Origin: JAXLWB01 sp046328715
GTDB taxonomy: Bacteria > Chloroflexota > Anaerolineae > Caldilineales > Caldilineaceae
NCBI GenBank assembly: GCA_046328715.1
Contig: JAXLWB010000020.1
Span: 97,560 to 161,559, forward strand
Reading direction: 5' to 3'
DNA: 64,000 nucleotides
Positions within the stretch are counted from its first letter, which is position 1. Each line of letters starts with the position of its first letter. Below are positions 55,801 through 61,666 of this stretch, piece by piece. The notes beneath the pieces are model-generated. The model ran no database searches and was not told the DNA's origin. It saw only the letters and a list, made by a program, of their open reading frames with translations. Made by a program: the position numbers and the translations under genes.

Positions 55801-56463
55801 CTCAAGGATCTCAACATCCTGGGTGCCTTCAAGTTCCATCGTAACAAACCGCAGACACTTTATCTGAGCGCCACAATCAAACCGGCAGCGGATGGCACGT
55901 TGATTGCCAATTGTACCCTGCGCTCGCTCTTCCAGCCACCCAAGCCGGAATTGCCGCCCACGGTCAAGGAGCACTTCCAAGCTGTGGTCGTGCTACAGCG
56001 CGACTCCTTAGGCAAGCCGCAAATCCAGTTCGATCCAGCCAGCATTGGTAATCTGCCGATCAGTAAGGACGAGGTCTACAAGGTCTTCTTCCACGGCCCA
56101 GCTTATCAGGTGATCGAGAGTGCCAGTGTCGTTGGTGAGCGCACCGTGGCCATCATGCCCAGTAACTTGCCGCCAAACAGCTTGCCCGCTGAGGTCACAA
56201 TGCTGATGGCACCACGCCTAGTCGAACTCTGTTTCCAATGCGCGGCACTCTGGAGCACCCAGTGTAAAAATGCAATGGCATTGCCTTCGGGTATCGACAG
56301 CCTGACCGTCTATCGCCAACCAGAAGAAGCCAACGGCCAACGGCTCTATGCGCTGGTCTGTGCCGTGGAGGATGGCAAGTGTTATGACGCCCAGGTTGTA
56401 GACGAATCTGGCAACCTGTACGTTGATCTGAAAGGCTATCGGACGGTTTCGATGGCGGCATAA
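46873..56463 (+). CDS. Single-chain PUFA/polyketide-type synthase: KS-AT-KS-ACPx6-KR-DH
   Basis: A 3196-residue multidomain synthase; the start at 46873 (MSTTADRAIAIVGVG) follows AAGGAGGGAG. KS1 spans about 8-460 with C215, H349 and H387. The acyltransferase spans about 605-895 with S706 in GHSLGE and an HAFH motif at 808-811, typical of malonyl-CoA use. KS2 spans about 1021-1560 with C1268 (AACAST), H1416 (SHETFTP) and H1456 (TGHPMG), so it is a second active-looking ketosynthase, not a chain-length factor. Ala/Pro-rich linkers separate six ACP repeats of about 112 residues. Each repeat reads ADLGI/VDTVKQAETF, so the phosphopantetheine residue is Thr in all six: T1718, T1831, T1947, T2059, T2171 and T2282. 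The KR at about 2330-2870 has TGAAGG and Y2800. The DH at about 2905-3190 is a double hotdog with H2943. No enoylreductase, chain-length factor or thioesterase is present. The ACP and KR-DH order resembles PfaA of PUFA synthases. The product is unknown. Confidence 0.92.
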   Translation: MSTTADRAIAIVGVGAILPDALTAPAFWQNIANKRYSIIETPPERWSIADYYDPDPNVPDKTYSKIGGWVRGFQFDWKSYRIPPKVSAAMDESQQWAVTIAAEALADYGYPQRPLDTERTGVILGTAMGGEQHAITTMRVVFPEYARWLNSVSEFSQLPADLRTVILSRWHETMDKILPPVTEDTMPGELANIVSGRVANVLNLRGPNFIADAACASSFAAINAAVEMLTENHVDAVIAGGVDRNMGISSFVKFCKIGALSATGSRPFGDGADGFVMGEGSASFLLKRLSDAERDGDKVYAVIRGVGGSSDGKGKGITAPNPVGQVLSTRRAWENAGIDPATATLVEAHGTSTRVGDVVEVESLASVFGGAPRGSIALGSAKSNIGHLKAGAGAAGLLKTAMALYYKQLPPTLNAEKLNPNIDFAKTPFFVNHDLREWKTNNGTPRRAGVSAYGFGGTNFHVVLEEHVPGMLTKESKLHAGVELDASKGSNVKSDISEVAGARRSTNLLPPRGILAIGAANPVALKDKLDELSHKVEGGWTPERKLPDASELKAAERLVIDFGDHAELLDKLAKAHKAAGFDNPQAWKALQAQGIFRGSGPKPGKIAFLFPGQGSQYANMGRELTRISPVVSQVFAEADKVMTPILGRPLTSYIFVDSNDPAAMKEVEKSLMQTAITQPAMLTLDTAIYELLAEFGFAPDMVTGHSLGEYGALIAAGIMSFAHALEASAARGAEMTKVSMEDNGWMAAVMAPLNEVQATLKELDGYAVPANINSYNQVVVGGASKAVEQAIQIFTKKGYQAVRLPVSHAFHTKIVAPASKPLRKVLDRLSISPPRIPLIANVTGELYPTTVDGIKDILELQIASPVQWLKGLETLYAQGVRTFVEVGPKKALKGFVDDVLGGKADVWSLFTNHPKNGELATFNQALCGLYAAGYGFEEQKSASNGQTPSTVVAAVAPAPAAPRSEVAIVKENLPMPQPTFDLGNNNVLGQALLQAFQQLAGNVQGNPRPSIYDRNESPLGSVVISGTGLGLPGANKPVMDPDNALRILRGEQFVDLIPERFRKQMAAKHITRLVKSDDGGGSFESITDTDEVIKLAGRGGSFNLAEEYGVSEKLIEALDITTQLAMAAGIDALREAGIPLVQSYRQTSKGTYLPEKWMLPPALRDETGVIFASAFPGNDRMADEFSRFYEWENLAKQIDMLEDLRRYVTDFAASNEINRRIAELREEMARKPYAFDRRFIFRILSMGHSQFAELIGARGPNTHVNAACASTAQGVALAEDWIRSGRCRRVIVLGADDVTGEHLMGWIGAGFLSTGAAATDDKVEEAALPFDRRRHGTILGMGACALVVESEDAVRERGMRGIVELLASETANSAFHGTRLDVNHINDVMNRLVTNAERRFGLNRYSMAEQLAFVSHETFTPARGGSASAEVIALRNTFGEAAKAIVVANTKGFTGHPMGAGVEDVIAVKILEYGIVPPVPNYKEVDPDLGQLNLSRGGRYPVQYALHLAAGFGSQISMTLIRRIPGALDRTENKPLYQHWLSAVSGYDRAETEVVKRTLRIVAQGAPTRQPVPSAWHYGTEPTLRAVAPGKNGVSEYHPMPMAPIPVAAPVVISTPPVSVTPAPAPVAPPPVVETKKPTPAPVVIQPAPEPVKVVPVAPTPAPAVVVEAKAAAPTPVPAVVVDPVADKVLAVVAAKTGYPQEMLDLSLDLEADLGIDTVKQAETFAAVRETFAIPALEGLKLRDYPTLQSVIGFVYKMKPELKAANSAPAPAAPVATPAAAPAATVASPQTTSAMSVVEEKVLSVVAAKTGYPQEMLDLDLDLEADLGIDTVKQAETFAAVRETFDIPAQEGIKLRDYPTLKSVIGFVYKMRPELKSVPSAAPATPAPASPATQATPSATSVPVAPSPSVTSPVEAKVLALVAEKTGYPQEMLDLDLDLEADLGVDTVKQAETFAAVRTAFDIPVQEGLKLRDYPTLKSVIGFVYTMRPELKSSAPVSAPASAPVAAPPTVPAVQPSAPTPTGDVVAAKVLAVVAEKTGYPQEMLDLDLDLEADLGVDTVKQAETFAAVRTAFAIPVQEGLKLRDYPTLKSVIGFVYTMRPELKSVAAPSAPIVVPAVPVPATPVAQPAAPVTTSDPVADKVLSVVAEKTGYPTEMLDLDLDLEADLGVDTVKQAETFAAVRTAFAIPVQEGLKLRDYPTLKSVIGFVYTMRPDLVHTQSPAQPVPVAVAPTAAPSAQPSTPAASDDPVADKVLALVAQKTGYPTEMLDLDLDLEADLGVDTVKQAETFAAVRTAFDIPFQENLKLRDYPTLKSVIGFVYTMKPELKGASGTLQAASNKSAPEQQAVSASKPAVKIQSIGTLADADKMPRRVPVPALRPALDLCKSTGVVLDANSRVVVMLDQGGVGKKLVERLQKLGVTTLTLEPGIATDALIAKLQEWQAAAPIQGVYWLPALDVEPTLEEMDLAVWRELNRLRVKNLFTTMRTLYDSIAGVNRFLVSATRLGGLHGYGANAASAPLGGAVTGFTKAYNVERGMSEQGKGLIVKAVDFELSRKTAEPADQLIAETLFDPGIVEVGYCDGLRYTVTLEEQPAKDGKPGMTLDKNTVFVVTGAAGGITSAIVTDLAIASQGVFYLLDLVQAPARDDEHVRLIRTDREALKRKLIEESKARSEKPTPAMIDKQIMGIERSEAALRSVESVEAAGGVAHYFSLDLRDGIAAGKVIDDIRQRYGKIDVLLHAGGLLIDKILPNKEPQQFDLVFDVKADGFFNLVKAAQGLPIGATVGFSSVAGRFGNNGQSDYSSANDLLCKFASNMRSWRPETRGIAIDWTAWGQIGMASRGSVPQIMEALGIDMLQPEAGVPTIRRELTYGGTRGEILVAGRLGAWMAEKDATGGLDVDKVNAQLAQRKSPLQMVGTVKGCKLYGGIEVETTLDPTVQPFLFDHQVDPGVPWLPGVMGVESLAELASVMAPGYSVAALKDLNILGAFKFHRNKPQTLYLSATIKPAADGTLIANCTLRSLFQPPKPELPPTVKEHFQAVVVLQRDSLGKPQIQFDPASIGNLPISKDEVYKVFFHGPAYQVIESASVVGERTVAIMPSNLPPNSLPAEVTMLMAPRLVELCFQCAALWSTQCKNAMALPSGIDSLTVYRQPEEANGQRLYALVCAVEDGKCYDAQVVDESGNLYVDLKGYRTVSMAA
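52021..53724 (+). repeat. Six-fold tandem acyl-carrier repeat within the synthase
   Basis: The coordinates span the DTVKQAE motifs of repeats 1 to 6, at 52021, 52360, 52708, 53044, 53380 and 53713. Repeat spacing is 339, 348, 336, 336 and 333 bases. Repeats 3-5 are nearly identical in protein. Synonymous differences (Thr codons ACC, ACG, ACG, ACC, ACC, ACG) show they are not a recent identical expansion. Each is followed by a PTLKSVIGFVY helix and an Ala/Pro/Val linker. Confidence 0.9.
53857..53887 (+). repeat. Intergenic word-repeat arm inside the synthase frame
   Basis: GCAAGTGGCACGTTGCAAG matches the left arm of the palindrome at 45021 in 18 of 19 positions. It is followed by GCTGCAAGTAATAA, again the same words. 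It encodes the linker GASGTLQAASNKSA between ACP6 and the KR region, which is rich in small residues and could tolerate an insertion. Confidence 0.65.
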
Positions 56464-56473
56464 ATGAGTATTT

Positions 56474-56536
56474 CCGTGTTCCCTGACTTCCGTGTTTACA
56501 AGAAGGCTTTATTAACACGGAAGTCAGGGAACACGG
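56474..56536. repeat. Perfect 23-base palindrome overlapping the transferase ribosome binding site
   Basis: Perfectly complementary 23-base arms (CCGTGTTCCCTGACTTCCGT and onward; mirror at 56514-56536) flank a 17-base loop. The GGAG at 56535-56538 that probably drives the phosphopantetheinyl transferase is half inside the right arm. The hairpin could limit its translation relative to the synthase. Confidence 0.85.
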
Positions 56537-56550
56537 AGATGGTGAAATAG

Positions 56551-57297
56551 ATGATCCAGTGGCTTGTGCAATCGATGGCTGATCTGGCTGGGGCGAGTGA
56601 GCAGAATCCGTGGTTGAATGCGGAGGAGGCAGCGACCTACGCCAAATTGAGCAACCCCAAGCGCCGGGAAGATTGGCTGCTGGGTCGCTGGACAGCCAAG
56701 CAGTTGGTGCGCAGCGCGTTACAAGCGCAACGTGGTGAAGAGTGGCCACTGGCTCGCATCTGCATTGGGGTGGAGGCGAGTGGTGCACCGTTTGTTCGAC
56801 TGGATCTTCCGGGAAGGGTAGCTCAGTCGAGTCAGTCGTTTGCTAGAGCTTTCCCGGAAGAATTGGTTAACTCTGTGTCACTCAGCATCAGCCACAGCGC
56901 GGGTGTGGCCTTTTGTGCCCTGACCGATCAGGCTGGCTGCCGCCTGGGGGCGGATATTGAACACATTGAGCCAAGAGAGATGAGCTTTGTGGCTGATTTT
57001 TTTACAGCAGCCGAGATGCAAAGCGTAGCACTTGCCCCCGAACCATTGCGTGCCAGTCTGGTCACAGCGATCTGGAGCGGGAAGGAGGCGGTGCTCAAAG
57101 CGATCCGTGAAGGATTGCGCAGCGACACCCGCGCCGTGGAATGTATGATCGAGCCGCTGCCCTTGCCCGTGAATCAATGGCAGCCCTTTACAATCCGCAC
57201 CGATCCCGTGCGTGAACCAATCTTTGCCCCCCTGAAGTCCTGGCAGGGCTGGTGGCGAAGTTATCAGGGATATATTTTAACGATGGTGGTGGGATAG
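56551..57297 (+). CDS. 4'-phosphopantetheinyl transferase, Sfp type
   Basis: A 248-residue enzyme that moves phosphopantetheine from CoA to a carrier protein. The two-lobed fold shows ISHSAGVAFCALTD, the metal-binding LGADIEHIEPRE with D135 and E137, and WSGKEAVLKAIREGL with K178 and E179. The N-terminal half has SNPKRREDWLLGRWTAKQLV. It follows the synthase by 87 bases and is a natural candidate to activate its ACP domains, which have Thr in place of Ser. Whether it is adapted to threonine cannot be read from the sequence. Confidence 0.92.
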   Translation: MIQWLVQSMADLAGASEQNPWLNAEEAATYAKLSNPKRREDWLLGRWTAKQLVRSALQAQRGEEWPLARICIGVEASGAPFVRLDLPGRVAQSSQSFARAFPEELVNSVSLSISHSAGVAFCALTDQAGCRLGADIEHIEPREMSFVADFFTAAEMQSVALAPEPLRASLVTAIWSGKEAVLKAIREGLRSDTRAVECMIEPLPLPVNQWQPFTIRTDPVREPIFAPLKSWQGWWRSYQGYILTMVVG

Positions 57298-57330
57298 AGT
57301 GATGTTTAGGTTGAGCATGTATTTGATTTG

Positions 57331-57413
57331 AAATGATACGTGAAACGTGATGCGTGATGCGTGAATTGTTGATAGTACTTCACGGATCACGGATCACGCG
57401 AAACATTACATTT
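57331..57413. repeat. Word-palindrome, GTGATGCGTGA family
   Basis: Left words AAATGATACGTGAAACGTGA and TGCGTGATGCGTGAA are mirrored by TTCACGGATCACGGATCACG on the right. It lies between the transferase and carboxyltransferase genes, in a 174-base gap. Confidence 0.75.
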
Positions 57414-57471
57414 TAACCTAGAGACCCATTGTAATACGTAACCCTATCCGCTTTCTCAAGAGGAGCATTTT

Positions 57472-59007
57472 GTGGAGTCCTACATTCAAAAACTACGTCA
57501 GCGGCAAGCGATTGCGGCTGGTTCCGAAAAAGAGTTCGAGGCGCAGCACAAAAAGGGGCGATTGACTGCTCGTGAGCGTATTGACCTGCTTTTCGATCCA
57601 GGCAGTTTTAACGAGATCGATACCCTCGTCTTGCCCCGCTATGAAAAATATTCGGATGGACGCAGCTCGCGCTATGGCGACGGCGTGATTACCGGCTATG
57701 GTACGATTCAGGGACGCCGGGTCTTTGTGGCGTCGCAAAATCCGGCAGTATTGGGCGGTTCGTTGGGTGAGATGCATGCCAACAAGATCGTCAAGGCGAT
57801 GCAGATGGCGATCAAATATGGCTGTCCCTTTATTGCGCTCAACGACTCAGGCGGTGCCCGCATTCAAGAAGGGGTCGATAGCCTGGGTGGCTATGCCCGT
57901 ATCTTTGACGCCAACTGTGAAGCTTCGGGCGTGATCCCGCAGCTTTCGGTTATTCTCGGACCCTGTGCGGGTGGAGCAGTCTATTCGCCCGCACTGACCG
58001 ACTTTGTCTTTATGACCGAGAACTCCTATATGTTCATCACCGGGCCGGAAGTGGTCAAGGCCGTCATGCAGGAGAATGTCAGCTTTGACATGCTGGGCGG
58101 CGGCTTGATCCACAGCAAGGAGAGCGGTGTGAGCCATTTCCTCTCCAAGGATGACGCCGAATGTCTGGCCAAGGTGCGCGAACTGCTCTCCTACCTGCCC
58201 TCCAACAACCAGGATGATCCACCCTATATCGCCCCAATCGACGATTTACAGCGCCGCTGCCCCGAACTGGAGGAGTTGGTGCCGGTGGACCCACACAAGC
58301 CTTACGACGTGCGCAAAGTGATCGCCAGCGTCGTGGATGATGGCCGTTTTTGTGAGATCCACGAATTGTGGGCGGAGAACATGGTGGTCGGTTTTGCCCG
58401 CCTCAACGGCTATGTGGTCGGGATTGTCGCTAACCAGCCGATGGTACTGGCCGGCTGTATCGACATTAAAGCCTCGATCAAGGCGGCACACTTTATCCGT
58501 ATGTGCGACTCGTACAATATTCCGATCATCACTTTGCAGGATGTCCCTGGCTTTTTGCCTGGCACCAACCAGGAATATGGCGGCATTATCCGCAACGGTG
58601 CCCGCATGATCTATGCCTACAGCGAGGCAACCGTGCCCAAGCTGATGGTCATCCTGCGCAAGAGTTACGGCGGTGCTTACTGCGTGATGAGCAGCAAGGG
58701 TCTGCGCGGCGATTTGCTCTACGCCTGGCCGAATGCCGAAATCGCCGTGATGGGCGCAGAAGGTGCGGTGAATGTGCTTTTCCGCAAACATGTCAGTGAA
58801 GCTGCCGACCCTGAAGCCGAACGCAAACGCCTGGTCGCCGACTACGAGCAGAACTTCAACAACCCCTATGTGGCAGCCGCTCGTGGCCTGATCGACGATG
58901 TGATCGAGCCACGCGACACACGCCGTGTGTTGATCCAAGCGCTGGAGCTAACGCTCTCCAAGCGTGAACGACATATCCCGAAGAAGCATGGGAATGCACC
59001 GATGTAA
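57472..59007 (+). CDS. Acyl-CoA carboxylase carboxyltransferase subunit (PccB/AccD type)
   Basis: A 511-residue enzyme of the biotin-dependent carboxylase family. GTG start at 57472 after AGAGGAG. N-terminal half: KGRLTARERIDLLFDPGSFN, DSGGARIQEGVDSLGGYARI and GPCAGGAVYSPALTDFVFM, the first oxyanion region. C-terminal half: NQPMVLAGCIDIKASIKAAH, VPGFLPGTNQEYGGIIRNGA and SYGGAYCVMSSKG. It transfers carboxyl from biotin to acetyl- or propionyl-CoA. The AT of the synthase has the malonyl-type HAFH motif, which makes malonyl-CoA the expected product here, but PccB-like enzymes often use propionyl-CoA. It is 10 bases before the biotin carboxylase. Confidence 0.93.
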   Translation: MESYIQKLRQRQAIAAGSEKEFEAQHKKGRLTARERIDLLFDPGSFNEIDTLVLPRYEKYSDGRSSRYGDGVITGYGTIQGRRVFVASQNPAVLGGSLGEMHANKIVKAMQMAIKYGCPFIALNDSGGARIQEGVDSLGGYARIFDANCEASGVIPQLSVILGPCAGGAVYSPALTDFVFMTENSYMFITGPEVVKAVMQENVSFDMLGGGLIHSKESGVSHFLSKDDAECLAKVRELLSYLPSNNQDDPPYIAPIDDLQRRCPELEELVPVDPHKPYDVRKVIASVVDDGRFCEIHELWAENMVVGFARLNGYVVGIVANQPMVLAGCIDIKASIKAAHFIRMCDSYNIPIITLQDVPGFLPGTNQEYGGIIRNGARMIYAYSEATVPKLMVILRKSYGGAYCVMSSKGLRGDLLYAWPNAEIAVMGAEGAVNVLFRKHVSEAADPEAERKRLVADYEQNFNNPYVAAARGLIDDVIEPRDTRRVLIQALELTLSKRERHIPKKHGNAPM

Positions 59008-59017
59008 GGAAACTACT

Positions 59018-60502
59018 ATGTTCAAGAAAATTCTCGTTGCTAACCGAGGTGCTATTGCTGTGCGCATTATCCGCACCTGTCGCGATCTAGGCATTGATAC
59101 AGTGGCAATTTACAGCCCTGCTGACCGGGATTCACTGCATGTGCGCCAGGCCGATGAGTGTTTACCCCTGACTTCCGACTTGAGTTACGGTGACCGCCTA
59201 GAGGTATTGGCGCTGGCCAAGCAGGTGGGTGCCGATGCGATTCATCCTGGCTATGGCTTTTTGGCCGAAGATGCCGAGTTTGCGCAGATGTGCGCGGACG
59301 CGGGAATCCAGTTTATTGGCCCGTCGGTCGGTGTGTTGGAAGTGCTGCACAACAAGATTGAAACGTTACGTAGAGTGCAACAGGCAGGCTTTCAGGTGCC
59401 AGCGCATTGTGACCGCTCTTTCAATGCTAGTGAAATCGATCTGTTAGCCCAAGCCGCCCAGCAGATTGGCTTTCCCGTTGTTGTAAAGTCTTGTGTAGGT
59501 GGGCGTGGGCGTGGTGGCCGCGTGGCTATGAATGCAGAGCACCTACGATCCACGGTCGAGCAAGCTCAGGCCGAAGCAATCGCCACCTTTGGCGATAGCC
59601 GCATGTACCTGGAACGTTCGATTGCCCCTTCGCACTATCTCAGTGTGCAGATCCTGGCCGACAGTCAGGGCAACATCGTCCATTTGGGTGAGCATGATGG
59701 GTCACTGCTGCGTCACAATCAGAAGTTGCTGGTCGAAGCGCCTGCTCCGTCACTGAACCCCGATCTGCGCGAACGCATCTGCCAGGCGGCTGTGGAGATT
59801 GCCCGACTCTTCCACTATCAGAATGCGGGCGGCGTTGAGTTTCTGGTCGATGCCAGTGGCAATTTCTACTTTACCGAAATCAAGGCGCGCATCCAGATGG
59901 AACATGCCGTTCACGAGATGGTGACAGGTATTGATCTAGTGGCGGAGCAGATCTATGTCGCTGCCGGTCAACCGCTCCGTTTCAGCCAGGCTGAGGTCAA
60001 ACGCAGCGGTCATGCCATTCTCTGCCGCATCAATGCCGAAGATCCCTGGCGCAATTATCTGCCCAGCCCAGGACTCTTGGAACGCTACCGGCTGCCAAGT
60101 GGCATGCAGGTGCGAGTCGATACTTACGGTTATGCAGGCTGTCAGATCCCCGTGCGCTACGATTCGCTCTTGGCCAATATCGTGGCCAAAGCCGACACAC
60201 GCGCCGAGTGCATTGTGCGTCTACGCCGTGCCTTGGAGGATTGTAAGATCGTCGGTGTGCAGACCAACTTGCCGCTCTTTCTGCATGTGCTCAACAACGC
60301 CGACTTTGTGGTTGGCGAGTACGATACTGGCTTTATGTGGCGTCATCGCATGGGCATCTCGTCCAGCGATGAAGAGACTCGTCGTGACTTGGCCGTGGCC
60401 TCCGCTGTGGCCTATCTGTTGCGCAGCGAAATTGCTCAGTCACGCTTACCCGAACGTTTCCAATCCGGTTGGCATCGTTCCAGTCGTCACATTCCGGGGT
60501 GA
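59018..60502 (+). CDS. Biotin carboxylase subunit, divergent at active-site positions
   Basis: A 494-residue ATP-grasp enzyme (MFKKILVANRGAIAVRIIRT) that carboxylates biotin using ATP and bicarbonate. Start at 59018 after AAGGAAA. Lysine 236, R291, Q293 and E295 (bicarbonate and catalytic positions K238, R292, Q294, E296 of E. coli AccC) are kept. Several others are changed. The segment usually reading ERDCSMQRRHQK here reads EHDGSLLRHNQK (225-236). The metal-ligand Asn of EMNTR is Lys at K289 (EIKAR). The glycine loop is SCVGGRGRGGR instead of AAAGGGGRGMR. Length is a little more than usual. It may be active with altered kinetics or may be degenerate. Confidence 0.85.
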   Translation: MFKKILVANRGAIAVRIIRTCRDLGIDTVAIYSPADRDSLHVRQADECLPLTSDLSYGDRLEVLALAKQVGADAIHPGYGFLAEDAEFAQMCADAGIQFIGPSVGVLEVLHNKIETLRRVQQAGFQVPAHCDRSFNASEIDLLAQAAQQIGFPVVVKSCVGGRGRGGRVAMNAEHLRSTVEQAQAEAIATFGDSRMYLERSIAPSHYLSVQILADSQGNIVHLGEHDGSLLRHNQKLLVEAPAPSLNPDLRERICQAAVEIARLFHYQNAGGVEFLVDASGNFYFTEIKARIQMEHAVHEMVTGIDLVAEQIYVAAGQPLRFSQAEVKRSGHAILCRINAEDPWRNYLPSPGLLERYRLPSGMQVRVDTYGYAGCQIPVRYDSLLANIVAKADTRAECIVRLRRALEDCKIVGVQTNLPLFLHVLNNADFVVGEYDTGFMWRHRMGISSSDEETRRDLAVASAVAYLLRSEIAQSRLPERFQSGWHRSSRHIPG

Positions 60503-60504
60503 AG

Positions 60505-60572
60505 CAGTAAGTCAGTGAGACAGTGGGTCAGTAAACACTGTCCTACTGTCCTACTGACTCACTGTCTTACTG
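60505..60572. repeat. Word-palindrome, GACAGT family
   Basis: CAGTAAGTCAGTGAGACAGT and the mirrored ACTGACTCACTGTCTTACTG pair closely with a short loop region near 60535-60550. It lies between the biotin carboxylase stop and the carrier protein start, 11 bases before the AAGGAG of the latter. Confidence 0.85.
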
Positions 60573-60588
60573 AATTAAGGAGAAGTGT

Positions 60589-61083
60589 ATGCATAAGATG
60601 ACAGTTTCGATTGATGGCAAGGCATACGAGTTACAGGTTCAGCCCAACCCCAGCGATCGTTCGCAATTCAAGGTGACGGTAGACGGTGCAGAGGTGAATG
60701 TTTACGTGCCTGCGCCCGACGATCCCACGCAGACGGAATGGATGATCATCAACCATCGCCCCTACGAACTGGTACTCAGCCCTGCGCTGGATTGGATTAT
60801 CTGTGCCAGCGGGATGCACGCCGTCGACATTCATGGCCAAGAAGGGAAAGCCGCCCGACCCACCAGCGGCGATGGTCGCATCAAAGCTCCCATTCCTGGG
60901 TTGATTCGACGTCTGATGGTCGAGCCGGGAACAAAGGTCGAGGTTGGCCAATCGTTGCTCGTGCTCGAAGCCATGAAAATGGAAAACGAGATCCGTTCGA
61001 CTCGATCCGGCGTGGTGCAACAAGTCAGCGTCAAGCCGGGACAGAGCGTGGCGTTGAATGATCTGTTGTTGGAAATTGGGTAG
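60589..61083 (+). CDS. Biotin carboxyl carrier protein of acyl-CoA carboxylase
   Basis: A 164-residue protein. Residues 1-80 are an N-terminal beta-rich segment (MTVSIDGKAYELQVQPNPSD). A short Ala/Gly-rich linker follows, and residues about 92-164 are the biotinyl domain (KAPIPGLIRRLMVEPGTKVE). The biotinylated lysine is K130 in LEAMKMENEI. The ribosome binding site is AAGGAG. It completes the three-subunit carboxylase begun at 57472. Confidence 0.95.
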   Translation: MHKMTVSIDGKAYELQVQPNPSDRSQFKVTVDGAEVNVYVPAPDDPTQTEWMIINHRPYELVLSPALDWIICASGMHAVDIHGQEGKAARPTSGDGRIKAPIPGLIRRLMVEPGTKVEVGQSLLVLEAMKMENEIRSTRSGVVQQVSVKPGQSVALNDLLLEIG

Positions 61084-61197
61084 AGGGATGAGATTGGAGG
61101 GGTGAGGTCAGCAAATTCATCCCTCTATTTTTATTGTTCATGAATTGTTGCTTTTTGTGGTACTATACTAGGCGAAGGTTATTACTCAGTCTCCTTT

Positions 61198-61273
61198 AGA
61201 GACGCGGATTATAGGAAGCGCGGATCGTGGGTGCATACCAGTGCAATCCGCGTTACCGAATATCCGCGTCTCT
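61198..61273. repeat. Word-palindrome, GACGCGGATTATAGG family
   Basis: Exact 12-base outer arms AGAGACGCGGAT and ATCCGCGTCTCT flank an interior with repeated CGCGGATC and GCAATCCGCG words. A second, CT-rich set of words (CTCTCTGCGCTCTCCGTGCC) follows to 61408 with CAGAGTTACAGAG-type partners at 61310. Together they fill the 345-base gap 61084-61428. Confidence 0.75.
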
Positions 61274-61428
61274 ATCGTCAAGAAGACAAACTGCTGTCCA
61301 AAAGGCACTTCACAGAGGTTACAGAGTTACCGGAGTCCACAATAGAGTTCCTCCTTCTCTCTGCGCTCTCCGTGCCTCCTCTTGTGCTCTCTGTGTCCCT
61401 GATTTTGTTTCAATTCTAACCTAGAACC

Positions 61429-61665
61429 ATGAAAAGCGACGCTCAATTGAAGATATTAGCCATCTCGGCAGCGGCGAAGAAGGACAAAACGGTCACCAGC
61501 GCTGGCGAGATTAACTTTGATGCTTATAATGCTGGCACCTCACCCAGCGTCACTGTTGACGTGATCGGTGCCAAACAGAACTACCGTGTTCTGCTCAATC
61601 CACAAACCGGCAAAGTCGCCTCGGTGACACCGCGCGAGAAGCCGCGGGAGACGGGGCGGCTTTAA
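61429..61665 (+). CDS. Small hypothetical protein (78 residues), PepSY-like
   Basis: The sequence KSDAQLKILAISAAAKKDKT, then EINFDAYNAGTSPSVTVDVI and NYRVLLNPQTGKVASVTPRE, resembles the alternating strand pattern of small PepSY-like domains, with charged and Gly residues at turns. It has no signal peptide and no good ribosome binding site in the preceding AACCTAGAACC. The composition and the clean stop before a palindrome support it, but it could be spurious. Confidence 0.45.
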   Translation: MKSDAQLKILAISAAAKKDKTVTSAGEINFDAYNAGTSPSVTVDVIGAKQNYRVLLNPQTGKVASVTPREKPRETGRL

Positions 61666-61666
61666 A

